A DNA stretch of 55,135 nt, taken from the NCBI GenBank assembly GCA_964629645.1, contig CAZVSU010000004.1, positions 1 to 55,135 on the forward strand, read 5' to 3'. A program made the translations under genes and the position numbers. Shown in pieces: positions 1 to 7,758 of this stretch. Within the stretch, counting starts at the first letter, position 1. The number at the start of each line of letters is the position of its first letter. Under the pieces are notes generated by a model that had not been told where the DNA came from, made no database searches, and was given only the letters and a program-made list of their open reading frames with translations. Origin of the DNA: JAAKFL01 sp964629645 (GTDB lineage Bacteria > Chlamydiota > Chlamydiia > Chlamydiales > SLFE01).

Positions 1-46
1 TCATCGGCAAAGATAATTGTCGTTCACCGGCAAAGATAATTGTCGT
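1..46. repeat. 23-bp tandem direct repeat, two units
   Basis: Positions 1-23 and 24-46 are the same 23-bp unit with one mismatch (T at 4, C at 27). The first unit starts at the window edge, so more copies may lie to the left. Each unit carries, on the minus strand, the TGA that ends the F-box ORF, so the duplication does not change the encoded C-terminus. Confidence 0.85.
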
Positions 47-197
47 CATATACTTGCCGAAGATCTCGATCATCCAGATAAGACAGAATATGCTGAAAAA
101 TCTCTTGTGGCAGAGTTTTATTGATCAAACCCTCCTCTGCAGGAGAGTCGTTCCTTAAGTTGAGGGCCTTACCCTCAATGTTAGTGAAATTAACCAT
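24..197 (-). CDS. Truncated F-box protein (57 aa)
   Basis: A short ORF starts at ATG 195-197 and ends at TGA 24-26. A clear Shine-Dalgarno (AAGGAG, 203-208) lies six bases upstream. Residues 29-49 fit the first half of an F-box: Leu-Pro, then a hydrophobic pattern through IFQHIL, SYLDDRDL and a final RQV. F-box proteins bind Skp1 and bring substrates to SCF ubiquitin ligases; several amoeba-associated chlamydiae carry expanded F-box families, presumably as secreted host-directed proteins. Here the domain breaks off after the valine and the ORF stops eight residues later, so the substrate-binding part is missing. It is either a decaying 5' remnant or a miniature F-box protein. Secretion and function are inference. 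Confidence 0.6.
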   Translation of the reverse strand: MVNFTNIEGKALNLRNDSPAEEGLINKTLPQEIFQHILSYLDDRDLRQVYDDNYLCR

Positions 198-493
198 GTA
201 GGCTCCTTGTGAGATTTATAGGTAAAGTCTAGTGTGTGAGTGTCTTGTTTCCAACTTATAAAATATTAAATTTCAGTAGTTTGTTGCAATAGCACTTAAA
301 AAGGGCTTCTCTCTCATCGGGTATTGGAAGACGATCGTGCTCACGACCTAATAGATTGATTTGAAGTGGTTTATAAGAAGTCATCCGCTATCGGACTGAA
401 AAAAAATTCGGTCACATTTGAGGGAAAAAGCTGTGGTCCTTCTCAGTAGACAAAAGATCTCGCCCCCGCTATCTTGACGTTATGAGGGAGAAT
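198..493. other. Intergenic region, divergent promoters expected
   Basis: About 300 bases separate the minus-strand F-box ORF from the plus-strand VKOR gene. A possible minus-strand promoter for the F-box ORF reads TTGGAA, 17 bases, TAGACT. A 42-codon minus-strand ORF (256-384) has no Shine-Dalgarno and I do not call it a gene. Nothing else was recognised. Confidence 0.4.
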
Positions 494-1546
494 ATGAGCA
501 TTTCTGAATCGAAGCTTGATAAGGGGATTCATATCCTTATCACGCTGTTCATGATTTTAGGTTTGGGCATGACCATTGTGTCATGGATGCAAATCTGCAG
601 TGAGGCTTGTGTCGACGTGCATCAATATAAATATTTTGGTTTTGACTTCGAGTTTTTGGGTTTTGTTTTTTTTGCCATCGCTATTCCCTTGCATATCATT
701 TCTAGAACGATTGGCTGGCTTTCCTATTTGGTGAGTCTGATGGTGGCCGGCGCCGTGGGAAGTGAGATCAACTTTATTCTCGTTCAATATTTCGTGATCG
801 GCCAGTGGTGTCCCATATGCATGACCATTGCGGCACTTATAGGAGTCATCGCTTTACTGGTGATTTACCGGTTTTTGTTCCGTTTTATTGTTCTTGATCA
901 ACCAATTACATGGGGTAAAAGTATGAAAGCGCTTGGAAAAATCGTGGGGGGCGGGGCTGTTGTTGCCATCTCCTACGTGATCGCATTGGTCGGGGTGTTC
1001 AAACCCGAGACCTCATTTGCAGATGGGGTCGGCGGCAATAAACCTTATTTTGGAAATGAAAACAGTTCGGTAGAGGTTTATTATATTTCCGATTGGTTTT
1101 GCCCGGCCTGTGTTGAAACGGAGCCCGAACTTGCGCCTTATTTTCCAAGAATCATGGCAAAATCGCGTCTTTATTTTATCGATTATCCCATCCACCCGGA
1201 AACGATGAACTACGTCCCTTACAATCTATCTTTCATGATAAACGACAAGCAGCAGTACTTTAAAGTGCGTAAGGCGATGAAGCGTTTGGCGAAGAAAACG
1301 AAGACGCCGACATCGCAACAGGTCGAAGAGGCCGTTAAAGCGTACGGTGTCACCTACCAGCCCATGAATTTCTCAGATATCAATGATGGGATAAAATTTC
1401 AGGAAGGGATCGTCAAAACGTTTAAGGTGAACCAAACTCCGACAGTTGTCGTGGCCAACCGGGAAAAGCTCAAGGCAAAGAAACTAACGGGAGCAAATCT
1501 AACTCCTGAAAGAATCATGAAAGCGATTGATGACATGAAGCATTAG
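494..1546 (+). CDS. VKOR-thioredoxin fusion, disulfide-forming membrane protein
   Basis: Vitamin K epoxide reductase family protein fused to a DsbA-like thioredoxin domain, so one chain combines the roles of DsbB and DsbA. Counted from the upstream ATG at 482, four or five membrane segments span residues 15-175, with the VKOR loop cysteines C39 and C43 and the quinone-proximal pair C110-P-I-C113. The C-terminal domain carries a C207-P-A-C210 thioredoxin site. It should oxidise exported proteins at the periplasmic face and pass electrons to quinone; chlamydial envelopes depend heavily on disulfide cross-links. I prefer ATG 494 because a GAGGGAG lies just before it (short spacing), whereas ATG 482 has no Shine-Dalgarno. 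The gene converges on pgl with only ten bases between the stop codons. Confidence 0.85.
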   Translation: MSISESKLDKGIHILITLFMILGLGMTIVSWMQICSEACVDVHQYKYFGFDFEFLGFVFFAIAIPLHIISRTIGWLSYLVSLMVAGAVGSEINFILVQYFVIGQWCPICMTIAALIGVIALLVIYRFLFRFIVLDQPITWGKSMKALGKIVGGGAVVAISYVIALVGVFKPETSFADGVGGNKPYFGNENSSVEVYYISDWFCPACVETEPELAPYFPRIMAKSRLYFIDYPIHPETMNYVPYNLSFMINDKQQYFKVRKAMKRLAKKTKTPTSQQVEEAVKAYGVTYQPMNFSDINDGIKFQEGIVKTFKVNQTPTVVVANREKLKAKKLTGANLTPERIMKAIDDMKH

Positions 1547-1559
1547 GGACAGTCCCTTA
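1544..1559. repeat. Short palindrome joining two convergent stop codons
   Basis: Between the TAG of the VKOR gene and the TTA (minus-strand TAA) of pgl lie only ten bases, GGACAGTCCC. Together with the stop codons this is a near-palindrome whose two ends match the ends (GGGAC and GTCCCTTAG) of the 50-bp dispersed repeats seen at 30031, 34141, 50166 and 53561. It may be a core-less derivative of that family; chance cannot be excluded for so short a sequence. Confidence 0.45.
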
Positions 1560-2339
1560 GGCTTTTGAGGAAAGCTTTAGCATCGCTGCGGCATCTTTAT
1601 CGACTATCCAGAGCGCAGGTGTCGTTTCCGTTCCCACTTCTTGCGAGGGCAAGGGGGGACTTTCCATTCCGGACAAGACTTTAGCGAGCATTGCCGCTTT
1701 CTCGGCGCCCATTGTATAGACCACGATTTGACGCGCTTTGTTGATCAGTGGGTAGGTAAAAGAAAGGCGCCAAGTTTGCTTCTCTTCGACCCAATTCGCG
1801 ATCACTAAGCGATCATTCACACTCAAGCCATCTGTACCCGGAAAAAGGGAGGCGGTGTGGCCATCGCTGCCCATACCGAGCATGACGAGATCAAAGACTT
1901 GACCGGGGACGCAATCGTGGATGAGCGTCTGATAATCTGTTGCAGCCTTTTGCGGATCAATCTCGCCCTGAAGTCTATGGATATGTTCTGGCAGAACGGG
2001 CAGGGAAGCAAAGCCTGCATCCATGGCCATTCGATAGTTGCTGTCAAGATCTGTGGGAGGAACTGTTCGTTCATCGCTCCAAAATAGGTGAACCTTGCTC
2101 CAGTCGACGTCGTGGCGATATTCAGGTTTTGCAAGCTGTTGAAAAAGGACCTTGGGGGTTGAACCGCCCGATAGGGCGACATAAAACTGCTTCCGCTGTT
2201 GGATGGCCTCTTGAGCTGTCGCGACAAAATGTTGTGCACAAAATCGGATCATGTCATCTCGATTTTCCAAAATTGCGACCTTGCGCCTTCTATCGACGAT
2301 TTGGACTTGTTTTTCCCAATTGAAATCAGCCGCTTTCAT
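1557..2339 (-). CDS. pgl: 6-phosphogluconolactonase
   Basis: Hydrolyses 6-phosphogluconolactone to 6-phosphogluconate, step two of the oxidative pentose phosphate pathway. Family hallmarks are the VALSGGSTP loop, the FWSDERTVP motif, a SNYRMA stretch and the MLGMGSDGHTASLFPG signature. The length of about 260 aa is normal for the DevB/SOL family. The ATG at 2337-2339 has GAGGTC six bases upstream; the longer ORF to 2363 would add eight residues without a better site. The start overlaps the end of opcA, so zwf, opcA and pgl are translationally coupled. Confidence 0.93.
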   Translation of the reverse strand: MKAADFNWEKQVQIVDRRRKVAILENRDDMIRFCAQHFVATAQEAIQQRKQFYVALSGGSTPKVLFQQLAKPEYRHDVDWSKVHLFWSDERTVPPTDLDSNYRMAMDAGFASLPVLPEHIHRLQGEIDPQKAATDYQTLIHDCVPGQVFDLVMLGMGSDGHTASLFPGTDGLSVNDRLVIANWVEEKQTWRLSFTYPLINKARQIVVYTMGAEKAAMLAKVLSGMESPPLPSQEVGTETTPALWIVDKDAAAMLKLSSKA

Positions 2340-3408
2340 GATTGACCTCGTCAAGATTTTCATTTGCTAACATTTTGAGCATATTGATGTAGTGTTGGCT
2401 CGAGTGGGCGTAGAGCAGCTTTTGGATAAATGCCGTTCCTTTAAACTGCGTCATCAGCGGGAGGGTGTAGGGGAGCCAGCACTTGTCTTGCGATGACATG
2501 TTGACGATAACTTGTGTCGGCTCTTCTAATGGGCGGTTGAAATCGAAGGTGTGCCCGTCATGGGTTTCGACCCTGACATGCGTGATGGATCCGGGAAAGA
2601 CGCTCTCGGTTTCAATGGGGATAAGAGTGACAGTGATTAGGCGGTCTGAAAACGTATAGGTAAGCGTGTCTTTCGTTTGCGACGGGCTATTTTTTTGAAA
2701 TTTCCAACCCAGCCTTTCAGCCAGCCAGCATTGAAGGTACTCAGCTTGAATGGCATTGTGGCGAAAAGCATCTGTTTTGCGGCTGTTATAGGAAATGGCC
2801 ACTGTTTTGGAATTTTGAAGCTGATGAATCCGTTCCGGGGAATCTAATCCTTCGGCAATGACTGTCCGCCAACCCGCAAGACGTCCCCAATTCATATCCA
2901 AAACCTGGCAGGGGAATCCTTTCAGATGGCTGACGATGTTGCGGCAAAATTGCGAAAGTTGGTCGGTGCACTCCGAGTCGAAGATAAGTCTATCGGCGTA
3001 TTCCACGAGCTTTGGGAGGACGTCGTTTTCGTGAGTGGGATCCTGACCCCAAAGCAAAATAATGGGCAGATCAGGTTCGAGATGGGGCAAGATATAGTTT
3101 GGGATCTGCTGTAAATGGGGGCCCCCCGCACGAATTTCGATATGGTCGCAGACCACAGTGCCGACGTTTTTAAGTGTCACCTCTGTTTCGAAGTCGGATT
3201 CATCATCTTTGGTATTGCCTTTGATAAAGATCACGCGGCAAGGAAATTTTTCGATCACATTGTCGACGAGCGTTCGAAAATAGTCGACTCTTCTTTCTTC
3301 GTGAGCGTAGATGATAAAATTGAAGAGGCTGGCCTTTTGCTTATTCGACTCGTTCATAACTTTCCACTCGGCTTGTGCGTCATTTTTTTTTAACTCGGCA
3401 GTTGTCAT
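2326..3408 (-). CDS. opcA: Glucose-6-phosphate dehydrogenase assembly protein OpcA
   Basis: About 360 aa. The N-terminal half resembles the OpcA family: FNFIIYAHEERR, a hydrophobic strand with FPCRVIFI, then a VVCDHIEIRAGGP stretch and PHLEPDLPIILLWGQDP. OpcA activates or assembles glucose-6-phosphate dehydrogenase in cyanobacteria and actinobacteria, and its position between zwf and pgl fits that role. The chosen ATG at 3406-3408 overlaps the zwf stop (ATGA); a second ATG lies 12 bases upstream. The C-terminal half is less conserved to my eye, so assignment rests on the N-terminal motifs and the operon. Confidence 0.85.
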   Translation of the reverse strand: MTTAELKKNDAQAEWKVMNESNKQKASLFNFIIYAHEERRVDYFRTLVDNVIEKFPCRVIFIKGNTKDDESDFETEVTLKNVGTVVCDHIEIRAGGPHLQQIPNYILPHLEPDLPIILLWGQDPTHENDVLPKLVEYADRLIFDSECTDQLSQFCRNIVSHLKGFPCQVLDMNWGRLAGWRTVIAEGLDSPERIHQLQNSKTVAISYNSRKTDAFRHNAIQAEYLQCWLAERLGWKFQKNSPSQTKDTLTYTFSDRLITVTLIPIETESVFPGSITHVRVETHDGHTFDFNRPLEEPTQVIVNMSSQDKCWLPYTLPLMTQFKGTAFIQKLLYAHSSQHYINMLKMLANENLDEVNHESG

Positions 3409-4964
3409 AATAAGCACCATTTTCTTCCGTCGTTTTCAATCAAGCGGTCGGCAGCTTCAGGTCCCCAACTACCGGCAGGATAGTTTGGAAAATCTTGTGG
3501 TGTCTCCTCGTTCCAACGGTTTAGAACGGGTGTGAGAAACTTCCAAGACGCCTTCACTTCATCCCACCTGGCAAATAAAGTGCGGTCTCCGGCCATGCAA
3601 TCGGTAATGAGCCTTTCGTAGGCTTCGGGGGGCTCAAGACCGAAGTATTGGCCATATCTAAAATCCATTTTGACAGGCTGCAAAGGGCTTGACAGGCCGG
3701 GCACTTTGCAATTCATCTTAAGGGAGATGCCCTCATCGGGCTGTATGCGAATGGAAAGGACATTTTGCTGCAGCCCCATCTCCGATTTCTGAAAAAGAAC
3801 GCCCGGAGCGTGCTTAAAAACAACAGAAATATCGGTCACTTTTTTGGGTAAATGCTTGCCCGTTCTTAAATAAAAAGGGACTCCGGCCCATCGCCAGTTA
3901 TCGATGTAAAGTTTAAGAGCCATGTACGTTTCAACATTAGAGTGGTCATCGACGTTATCTTCTTCTCGGTAACTTTTTTCGAGCGCGCCATCTACATACC
4001 CTTGGCCGTACTGTCCTCTGACCACAAAATCGTCAAACCGATCCATCGGAATCGACCTGATCGATTCAAGAACTTTCACTTTTTCATCGTGGATTGCGTT
4101 TGATTCGAAGCTGATGGGAGGTTCCATAGTCGCGAGCGATAAAACCTGCATCATATGATTTTGGACGATGTCTCGGAGGCTTCCCGATTCCTCCCACAGT
4201 TTTCCCCTTGTGCCGATGCCGATATCCTCGGCGACTGTCATCTGGACATGATCGATGTGGTGATTGTTCCAAAGATCTTCAAAAATCGCGTTGCTAAAGC
4301 GGAAAGCCATGAGGTTTTGGACTGTTTCCTTTCCGAGATAGTGGTCGATACGATAAATTTGATTCTCGTCGAAGCATTGCTCCACTTCCTTTTGCAGCTG
4401 AATGGCGGAATCGAGATCGCGTCCAAAAGGTTTTTCGATGATAACGCGGGACCATTTTTCCGATTCATTTCGGCCGTAAACGAGATTGTGCCGGCTCAAC
4501 ATATCGGAAATAACGGGGAAGAAAGTCGGCTGTGTCGAGAGATAATAGACGCGGTTTCCTTTTGTGTTGAACTGTTGATCCAGCTGTTTGAGATAGCGCC
4601 TTAATGAATCGTACCCCTCTTCTTCGTTAAAATTCGACCGATGATAAAAAAGACACTGGCTGAATTCTTTCCAAGACTCTTCGTCAATGGGTCGATTTCG
4701 CGAATAATGGCTCACGCCCTCATACATTTCTCGCCTAAAATCGTCATGCGACTTATCTCTTCTGGCGAAACCGACGCAGGCAAAATGGGAGGGGAGCTGC
4801 CCTTCGAGCGACATGTTGTACAGGGCCGGGACGAGCTTTCTCGCTGTCAAATCGCCCGTCGCCCCAAAAATGACCAAAATGCAAGGGGCAGCGCGCTTGA
4901 CAGAGCTGGTCGTTTCATCGAGGGGGTTTTTAAACTCCTCAATTTTAGGTGTAAACGTCGCCAT
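3405..4964 (-). CDS. zwf: Glucose-6-phosphate 1-dehydrogenase
   Basis: NADP-dependent oxidation of glucose 6-phosphate, the entry to the oxidative pentose phosphate pathway. The N-terminal nucleotide-binding loop reads VIFGATGDLTARKL, and the catalytic signature is RIDHYLGKETVQN. A length of about 519 aa is normal. ATG 4962-4964 and GTG 4968-4970 are both possible starts; GAGGA lies upstream of both. It is the first gene of a minus-strand zwf-opcA-pgl operon. In C. trachomatis zwf (CT185) and pgl (CT186) are also adjacent, but without opcA between them. Confidence 0.96.
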   Translation of the reverse strand: MATFTPKIEEFKNPLDETTSSVKRAAPCILVIFGATGDLTARKLVPALYNMSLEGQLPSHFACVGFARRDKSHDDFRREMYEGVSHYSRNRPIDEESWKEFSQCLFYHRSNFNEEEGYDSLRRYLKQLDQQFNTKGNRVYYLSTQPTFFPVISDMLSRHNLVYGRNESEKWSRVIIEKPFGRDLDSAIQLQKEVEQCFDENQIYRIDHYLGKETVQNLMAFRFSNAIFEDLWNNHHIDHVQMTVAEDIGIGTRGKLWEESGSLRDIVQNHMMQVLSLATMEPPISFESNAIHDEKVKVLESIRSIPMDRFDDFVVRGQYGQGYVDGALEKSYREEDNVDDHSNVETYMALKLYIDNWRWAGVPFYLRTGKHLPKKVTDISVVFKHAPGVLFQKSEMGLQQNVLSIRIQPDEGISLKMNCKVPGLSSPLQPVKMDFRYGQYFGLEPPEAYERLITDCMAGDRTLFARWDEVKASWKFLTPVLNRWNEETPQDFPNYPAGSWGPEAADRLIENDGRKWCLL

Positions 4965-5025
4965 AATCACTCATTCCTCGTTTCTTTTATCTTACCGTCC
5001 CTTTGTTATTCTTGCCTATGTTAGA

Positions 5026-5053
5026 ATAAAGCGTAGGGATATAAACGCTTTAT
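5026..5053 (+). promoter_or_regulatory. Hairpin enclosing the Shine-Dalgarno and start codon
   Basis: ATAAAGCGT (5026-5034) and ACGCTTTAT (5045-5053) are perfect 9-base inverted arms with a ten-base loop. The loop holds the only Shine-Dalgarno-like bases (AGGG) and the right arm runs into the ATG of the following release-factor-like gene (ATG 5052-5054). Folding in the mRNA would hide the start codon. A regulatory role is inference. Confidence 0.5.
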
Positions 5054-5462
5054 GGCATTAAAAAAGGAAAAAATCAAGGAACTTGAAGAGCGGATGGAAA
5101 AGCTCGCCATCCGCGAAGAGGATCTTGTTGAGAAGTTTATTCTAGGATCGGGCAAGGGCGGGCAAAAAATCAACAAAACCTACTCGTGCGTTTACTTGAA
5201 GCACGAGACTTCAGGGATCGAAATCAAGTGTCAAAAAGAGCGCTCGCGGCAGCTTAATCGTTACTATGCTCGGAAAATGCTGTGCGAAAAATTAGAAGAG
5301 ATCTTCGACAAGAGACGATCGGAAAAACAGCAGAAAATAGAAAAAATACGGAGGCAAAAGCGCAAACGATCAAAAAGGGCTAAGGAAAAAATGCTGGAAA
5401 ATAAAAGGCACCACTCTCAAAAAAAACAGCAGCGCTTAAAGCCCAAGCAAAGCCGCGATTAA
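5052..5462 (+). CDS. RF-1 domain peptidyl-tRNA hydrolase, ribosome-rescue type
   Basis: A 136-residue protein with the class I release-factor catalytic loop GSGKGGQKINKT (GGQ at residues 36-38) but without the codon-recognition domains of RF1/RF2. From about residue 85 to the end it is a Lys/Arg-rich helix, the kind of tail that ArfB-type proteins insert into the empty mRNA channel of stalled ribosomes. It should therefore release peptides from stalled ribosomes; PrfH or C12orf65-type relatives are alternatives. Its stop codon overlaps the stop of the convergent SopB-like gene by two bases. No Shine-Dalgarno is free outside the start-codon hairpin. Confidence 0.85.
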   Translation: MALKKEKIKELEERMEKLAIREEDLVEKFILGSGKGGQKINKTYSCVYLKHETSGIEIKCQKERSRQLNRYYARKMLCEKLEEIFDKRRSEKQQKIEKIRRQKRKRSKRAKEKMLENKRHHSQKKQQRLKPKQSRD

Positions 5463-7474
5463 GTTTTGGCGACATCGCTCACCAAGCTATAGTCGGGGGC
5501 AAATCCTTCCGTCCAAGTGCCCAGTGCTGTTGAGGCTGCACCTGCAAATGCGTAGCCGTTTTCCCTTCCTGTGTTCAAACCGGTGATCGCATAAGAAATG
5601 CCGCGATCGAAAACAGGTTTAATTTCTTCTGAAGGGCCGATTTCGGGATGTTTCAGGCTCAAGTGATGAGCGAGGAAACGCGATGTGGCCATACCTGTTC
5701 GGTCTTTTCCGCTTTTGCAGACGATCCCTTGCCTTCCGTGCAAAGCTGCAATTAAATCGGAAATGAGATCAATGCCTTTCAGGTCTGCCGCTTCGCGAAC
5801 TTCGCCATGTTCCGACGGTTTTTGACTGAAGTGTTTCAAGAAAGCAAGAAGAGGGGCTTTGAGTGAGTCTTTGTCTGTATCCGGCTTTTCATAAACCGCA
5901 AGAGCGTGTTTTTTCAACTCCTCTAAGCTTCGATTGTTGAGCTCGGTTTGCTCATAGACCCCAAGGTCCCGTTTTTTATATTGTCCAAAATTTGTTGCCT
6001 CGACGTATGTATTCAGAGCCGTGCCGAAGTTCACACCTTGATTGAACATCAAAGTTTTGACATTAAACTCAATTCCTTTGAAATCGAGATCATCCTCTAG
6101 ATGTTTCGGCCTCGGTAGTTTGATCAAGATATTGTCTCCGTTGGTATTGAGGCTATAGGGCTTGTCCGACAAAAGGTCGGGTTCGACAAATGTGACTTTG
6201 AGGTGGTCATTTAAGTAGCCCACAACTTCCTCCATATCGTGGATCATATGCCGCTCTTTCAAGAAAAAGCTTAAGTAACTGAATTCAGCGTGAAGAAACG
6301 ACCCGCTTAAAAGCGCGTTTTGAAAGGCAATCGGATCTTCTGCAGAATCCTGAAGAGAGGCTAAGAGCTTAGGAAGAGCCTGAGCGATGCCGAAGCTCAT
6401 TAATTTGTCATAGGTTTGTTGGACCGTCATCCCTTCTTTAATTTTTTCGAGATTTTTAATCGCCGCCTCTTTTTCGGGTCCCTCTTCCATTGCTAAAACA
6501 GTGGCGAGGCGCTTGATCGAATGGCTTTTTTCTCCATGGACGCTAAATGCCCCGGAACGGAGGACGGATGCGGCTTCGCCATCATTTGTCGCAACTGATT
6601 GCTTCCATAGATTGATCGATTTTCCCGCAACCTCCGGGTAGGGTTTCGCCTCGCTGACTCTAATGCCTGGAATGTCTCGAATCAGGTCTGCATTCTCATG
6701 CATACCGACCGCATCCAGGTAATCAGCGCCAATGGACGTTGGAAGCATGACGGCCTTTTCTGTCACCTCGGTTTCCTTAATTGTGTTCTTTTTGATTAAG
6801 ATTTCAGGTGCCGTCCGTCCTCTGGTCAGATCCAACTCCTTTTTAAATTCTTTTTTAGAAACGGTGGCTCCCCAATCTTTCAGTTTGTTCATTAATTTGG
6901 TTCTGATTTCCATAATTCCGTCGTTTGCAAAAGAGGGATTGTTCACGATTTTTTCAAAAGTTTCTTTTAAATCTTCTGCGACCTCTTTTTTATTTTCATC
7001 CGTGAGCTCAATATCACGATCGAAACAAAGGCGATCAAAGGCGATCAATGCGTTCACAAGAGCGTCTCTTGCTTCGATTATGGAGCTTTCCACTATTTCG
7101 TCAGGCAATTCGCGAACGTCTTGATCAGGGAGAGCCAAGGGCTTATTACTGGCAAAAGCGTCTAAGGTTTTAAAGCCTTTCCCCCCTTCCTGAAAATGAA
7201 AAAAATGGGCGCTTTCACTCAGCTGCTCACTCGCAGGGGGGGGAGAAGAGAAAAATCCCCAAACTGAACTTGAGACAGCACCGATAGTTCCTGATAAGGA
7301 AACGCCGACAGCTGAGAAGGCGGTGCAGGCAGCCGTATAAGCGGCAAGCCCCTTATTCCAGCCCGTAGGGTCTGAACTGAGAGCCTCCTTTGCAAGTGCC
7401 AGAATATCAGCGTTCTCGCTTTGTTCTGGGCTAATTTGAATCTGTTGATAATCGGAAGATTTTATAGGTTCCAT
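5459..7474 (-). CDS. SopB/IpgD-like phosphoinositide phosphatase, probable type III effector
   Basis: A 671-residue protein of no family I recognise along most of its length, but it carries both motifs of the inositol-polyphosphate 4-phosphatase/SopB group. Motif 1 appears as FNQGVN (residues 477-482) and the catalytic CX5R loop as CKSGKDRTGM (Cys586, Arg592), identical in its core to SopB/SigD and IpgD. SopB is about 560 aa with the catalytic cysteine some 100 residues from the end; here it is 86 from the end. Residues 42-75 form a hydrophobic Ala/Gly/Ser-rich stretch that could act in secretion or membrane docking. The ATG has no Shine-Dalgarno and the upstream DNA is very AT-rich. Secretion, substrate and host role are inferred; the catalytic motif is direct. 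Confidence 0.7.
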   Translation of the reverse strand: MEPIKSSDYQQIQISPEQSENADILALAKEALSSDPTGWNKGLAAYTAACTAFSAVGVSLSGTIGAVSSSVWGFFSSPPPASEQLSESAHFFHFQEGGKGFKTLDAFASNKPLALPDQDVRELPDEIVESSIIEARDALVNALIAFDRLCFDRDIELTDENKKEVAEDLKETFEKIVNNPSFANDGIMEIRTKLMNKLKDWGATVSKKEFKKELDLTRGRTAPEILIKKNTIKETEVTEKAVMLPTSIGADYLDAVGMHENADLIRDIPGIRVSEAKPYPEVAGKSINLWKQSVATNDGEAASVLRSGAFSVHGEKSHSIKRLATVLAMEEGPEKEAAIKNLEKIKEGMTVQQTYDKLMSFGIAQALPKLLASLQDSAEDPIAFQNALLSGSFLHAEFSYLSFFLKERHMIHDMEEVVGYLNDHLKVTFVEPDLLSDKPYSLNTNGDNILIKLPRPKHLEDDLDFKGIEFNVKTLMFNQGVNFGTALNTYVEATNFGQYKKRDLGVYEQTELNNRSLEELKKHALAVYEKPDTDKDSLKAPLLAFLKHFSQKPSEHGEVREAADLKGIDLISDLIAALHGRQGIVCKSGKDRTGMATSRFLAHHLSLKHPEIGPSEEIKPVFDRGISYAITGLNTGRENGYAFAGAASTALGTWTEGFAPDYSLVSDVAKT

Positions 7475-7758
7475 AATTTCATTATAACATTAAGTTTAAT
7501 AATATAATAAAAAATAATTATTAACTTTTTGTTTATTTATTGTGATTTTTGAGTTAATTTTTTTAAAAAATTGTTTATTTATAAATAATCGACCGGTGCA
7601 AATTATTTTTTTGTCTGTTTCATAGCTGGACAAAGCCGATCATAATTTTGATTTTAAAAACGTCGTGACATCCTGATGAGAAATAACTATGATCACTTTT
7701 TTTTGTAACATCAGCTGCCGCACTGCCGTGTTTGGCCTTGAGGCATTAGGAGAAAGTC
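7475..7758. other. AT-rich divergent intergenic region
   Basis: The half next to the SopB-like gene (7475-7610) is strongly AT-rich, unlike the rest of the window; on the minus strand a TATAAT lies only nine bases from that gene's ATG. The other half holds the hut operon promoter. No RNA gene or repeat was recognised. Confidence 0.5.
7665..7693 (+). promoter_or_regulatory. Sigma70/sigma66-type promoter of the hut operon
   Basis: GTGACA (7665-7670), a 17-base spacer and TATGAT (7688-7693) form a near-consensus promoter about 65 bases before the hutH start. GATCATA at 7638-7644 is the inverted repeat of TATGATC at 7688-7694, which overlaps the -10 box, so a regulator could bind there. The operator reading is speculative. 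Confidence 0.6.

Noticed and set aside
256..384. 42-codon minus-strand ORF between the F-box ORF and the VKOR gene
   Set aside because: No Shine-Dalgarno, no similarity recognised; could be a remnant but cannot be supported.
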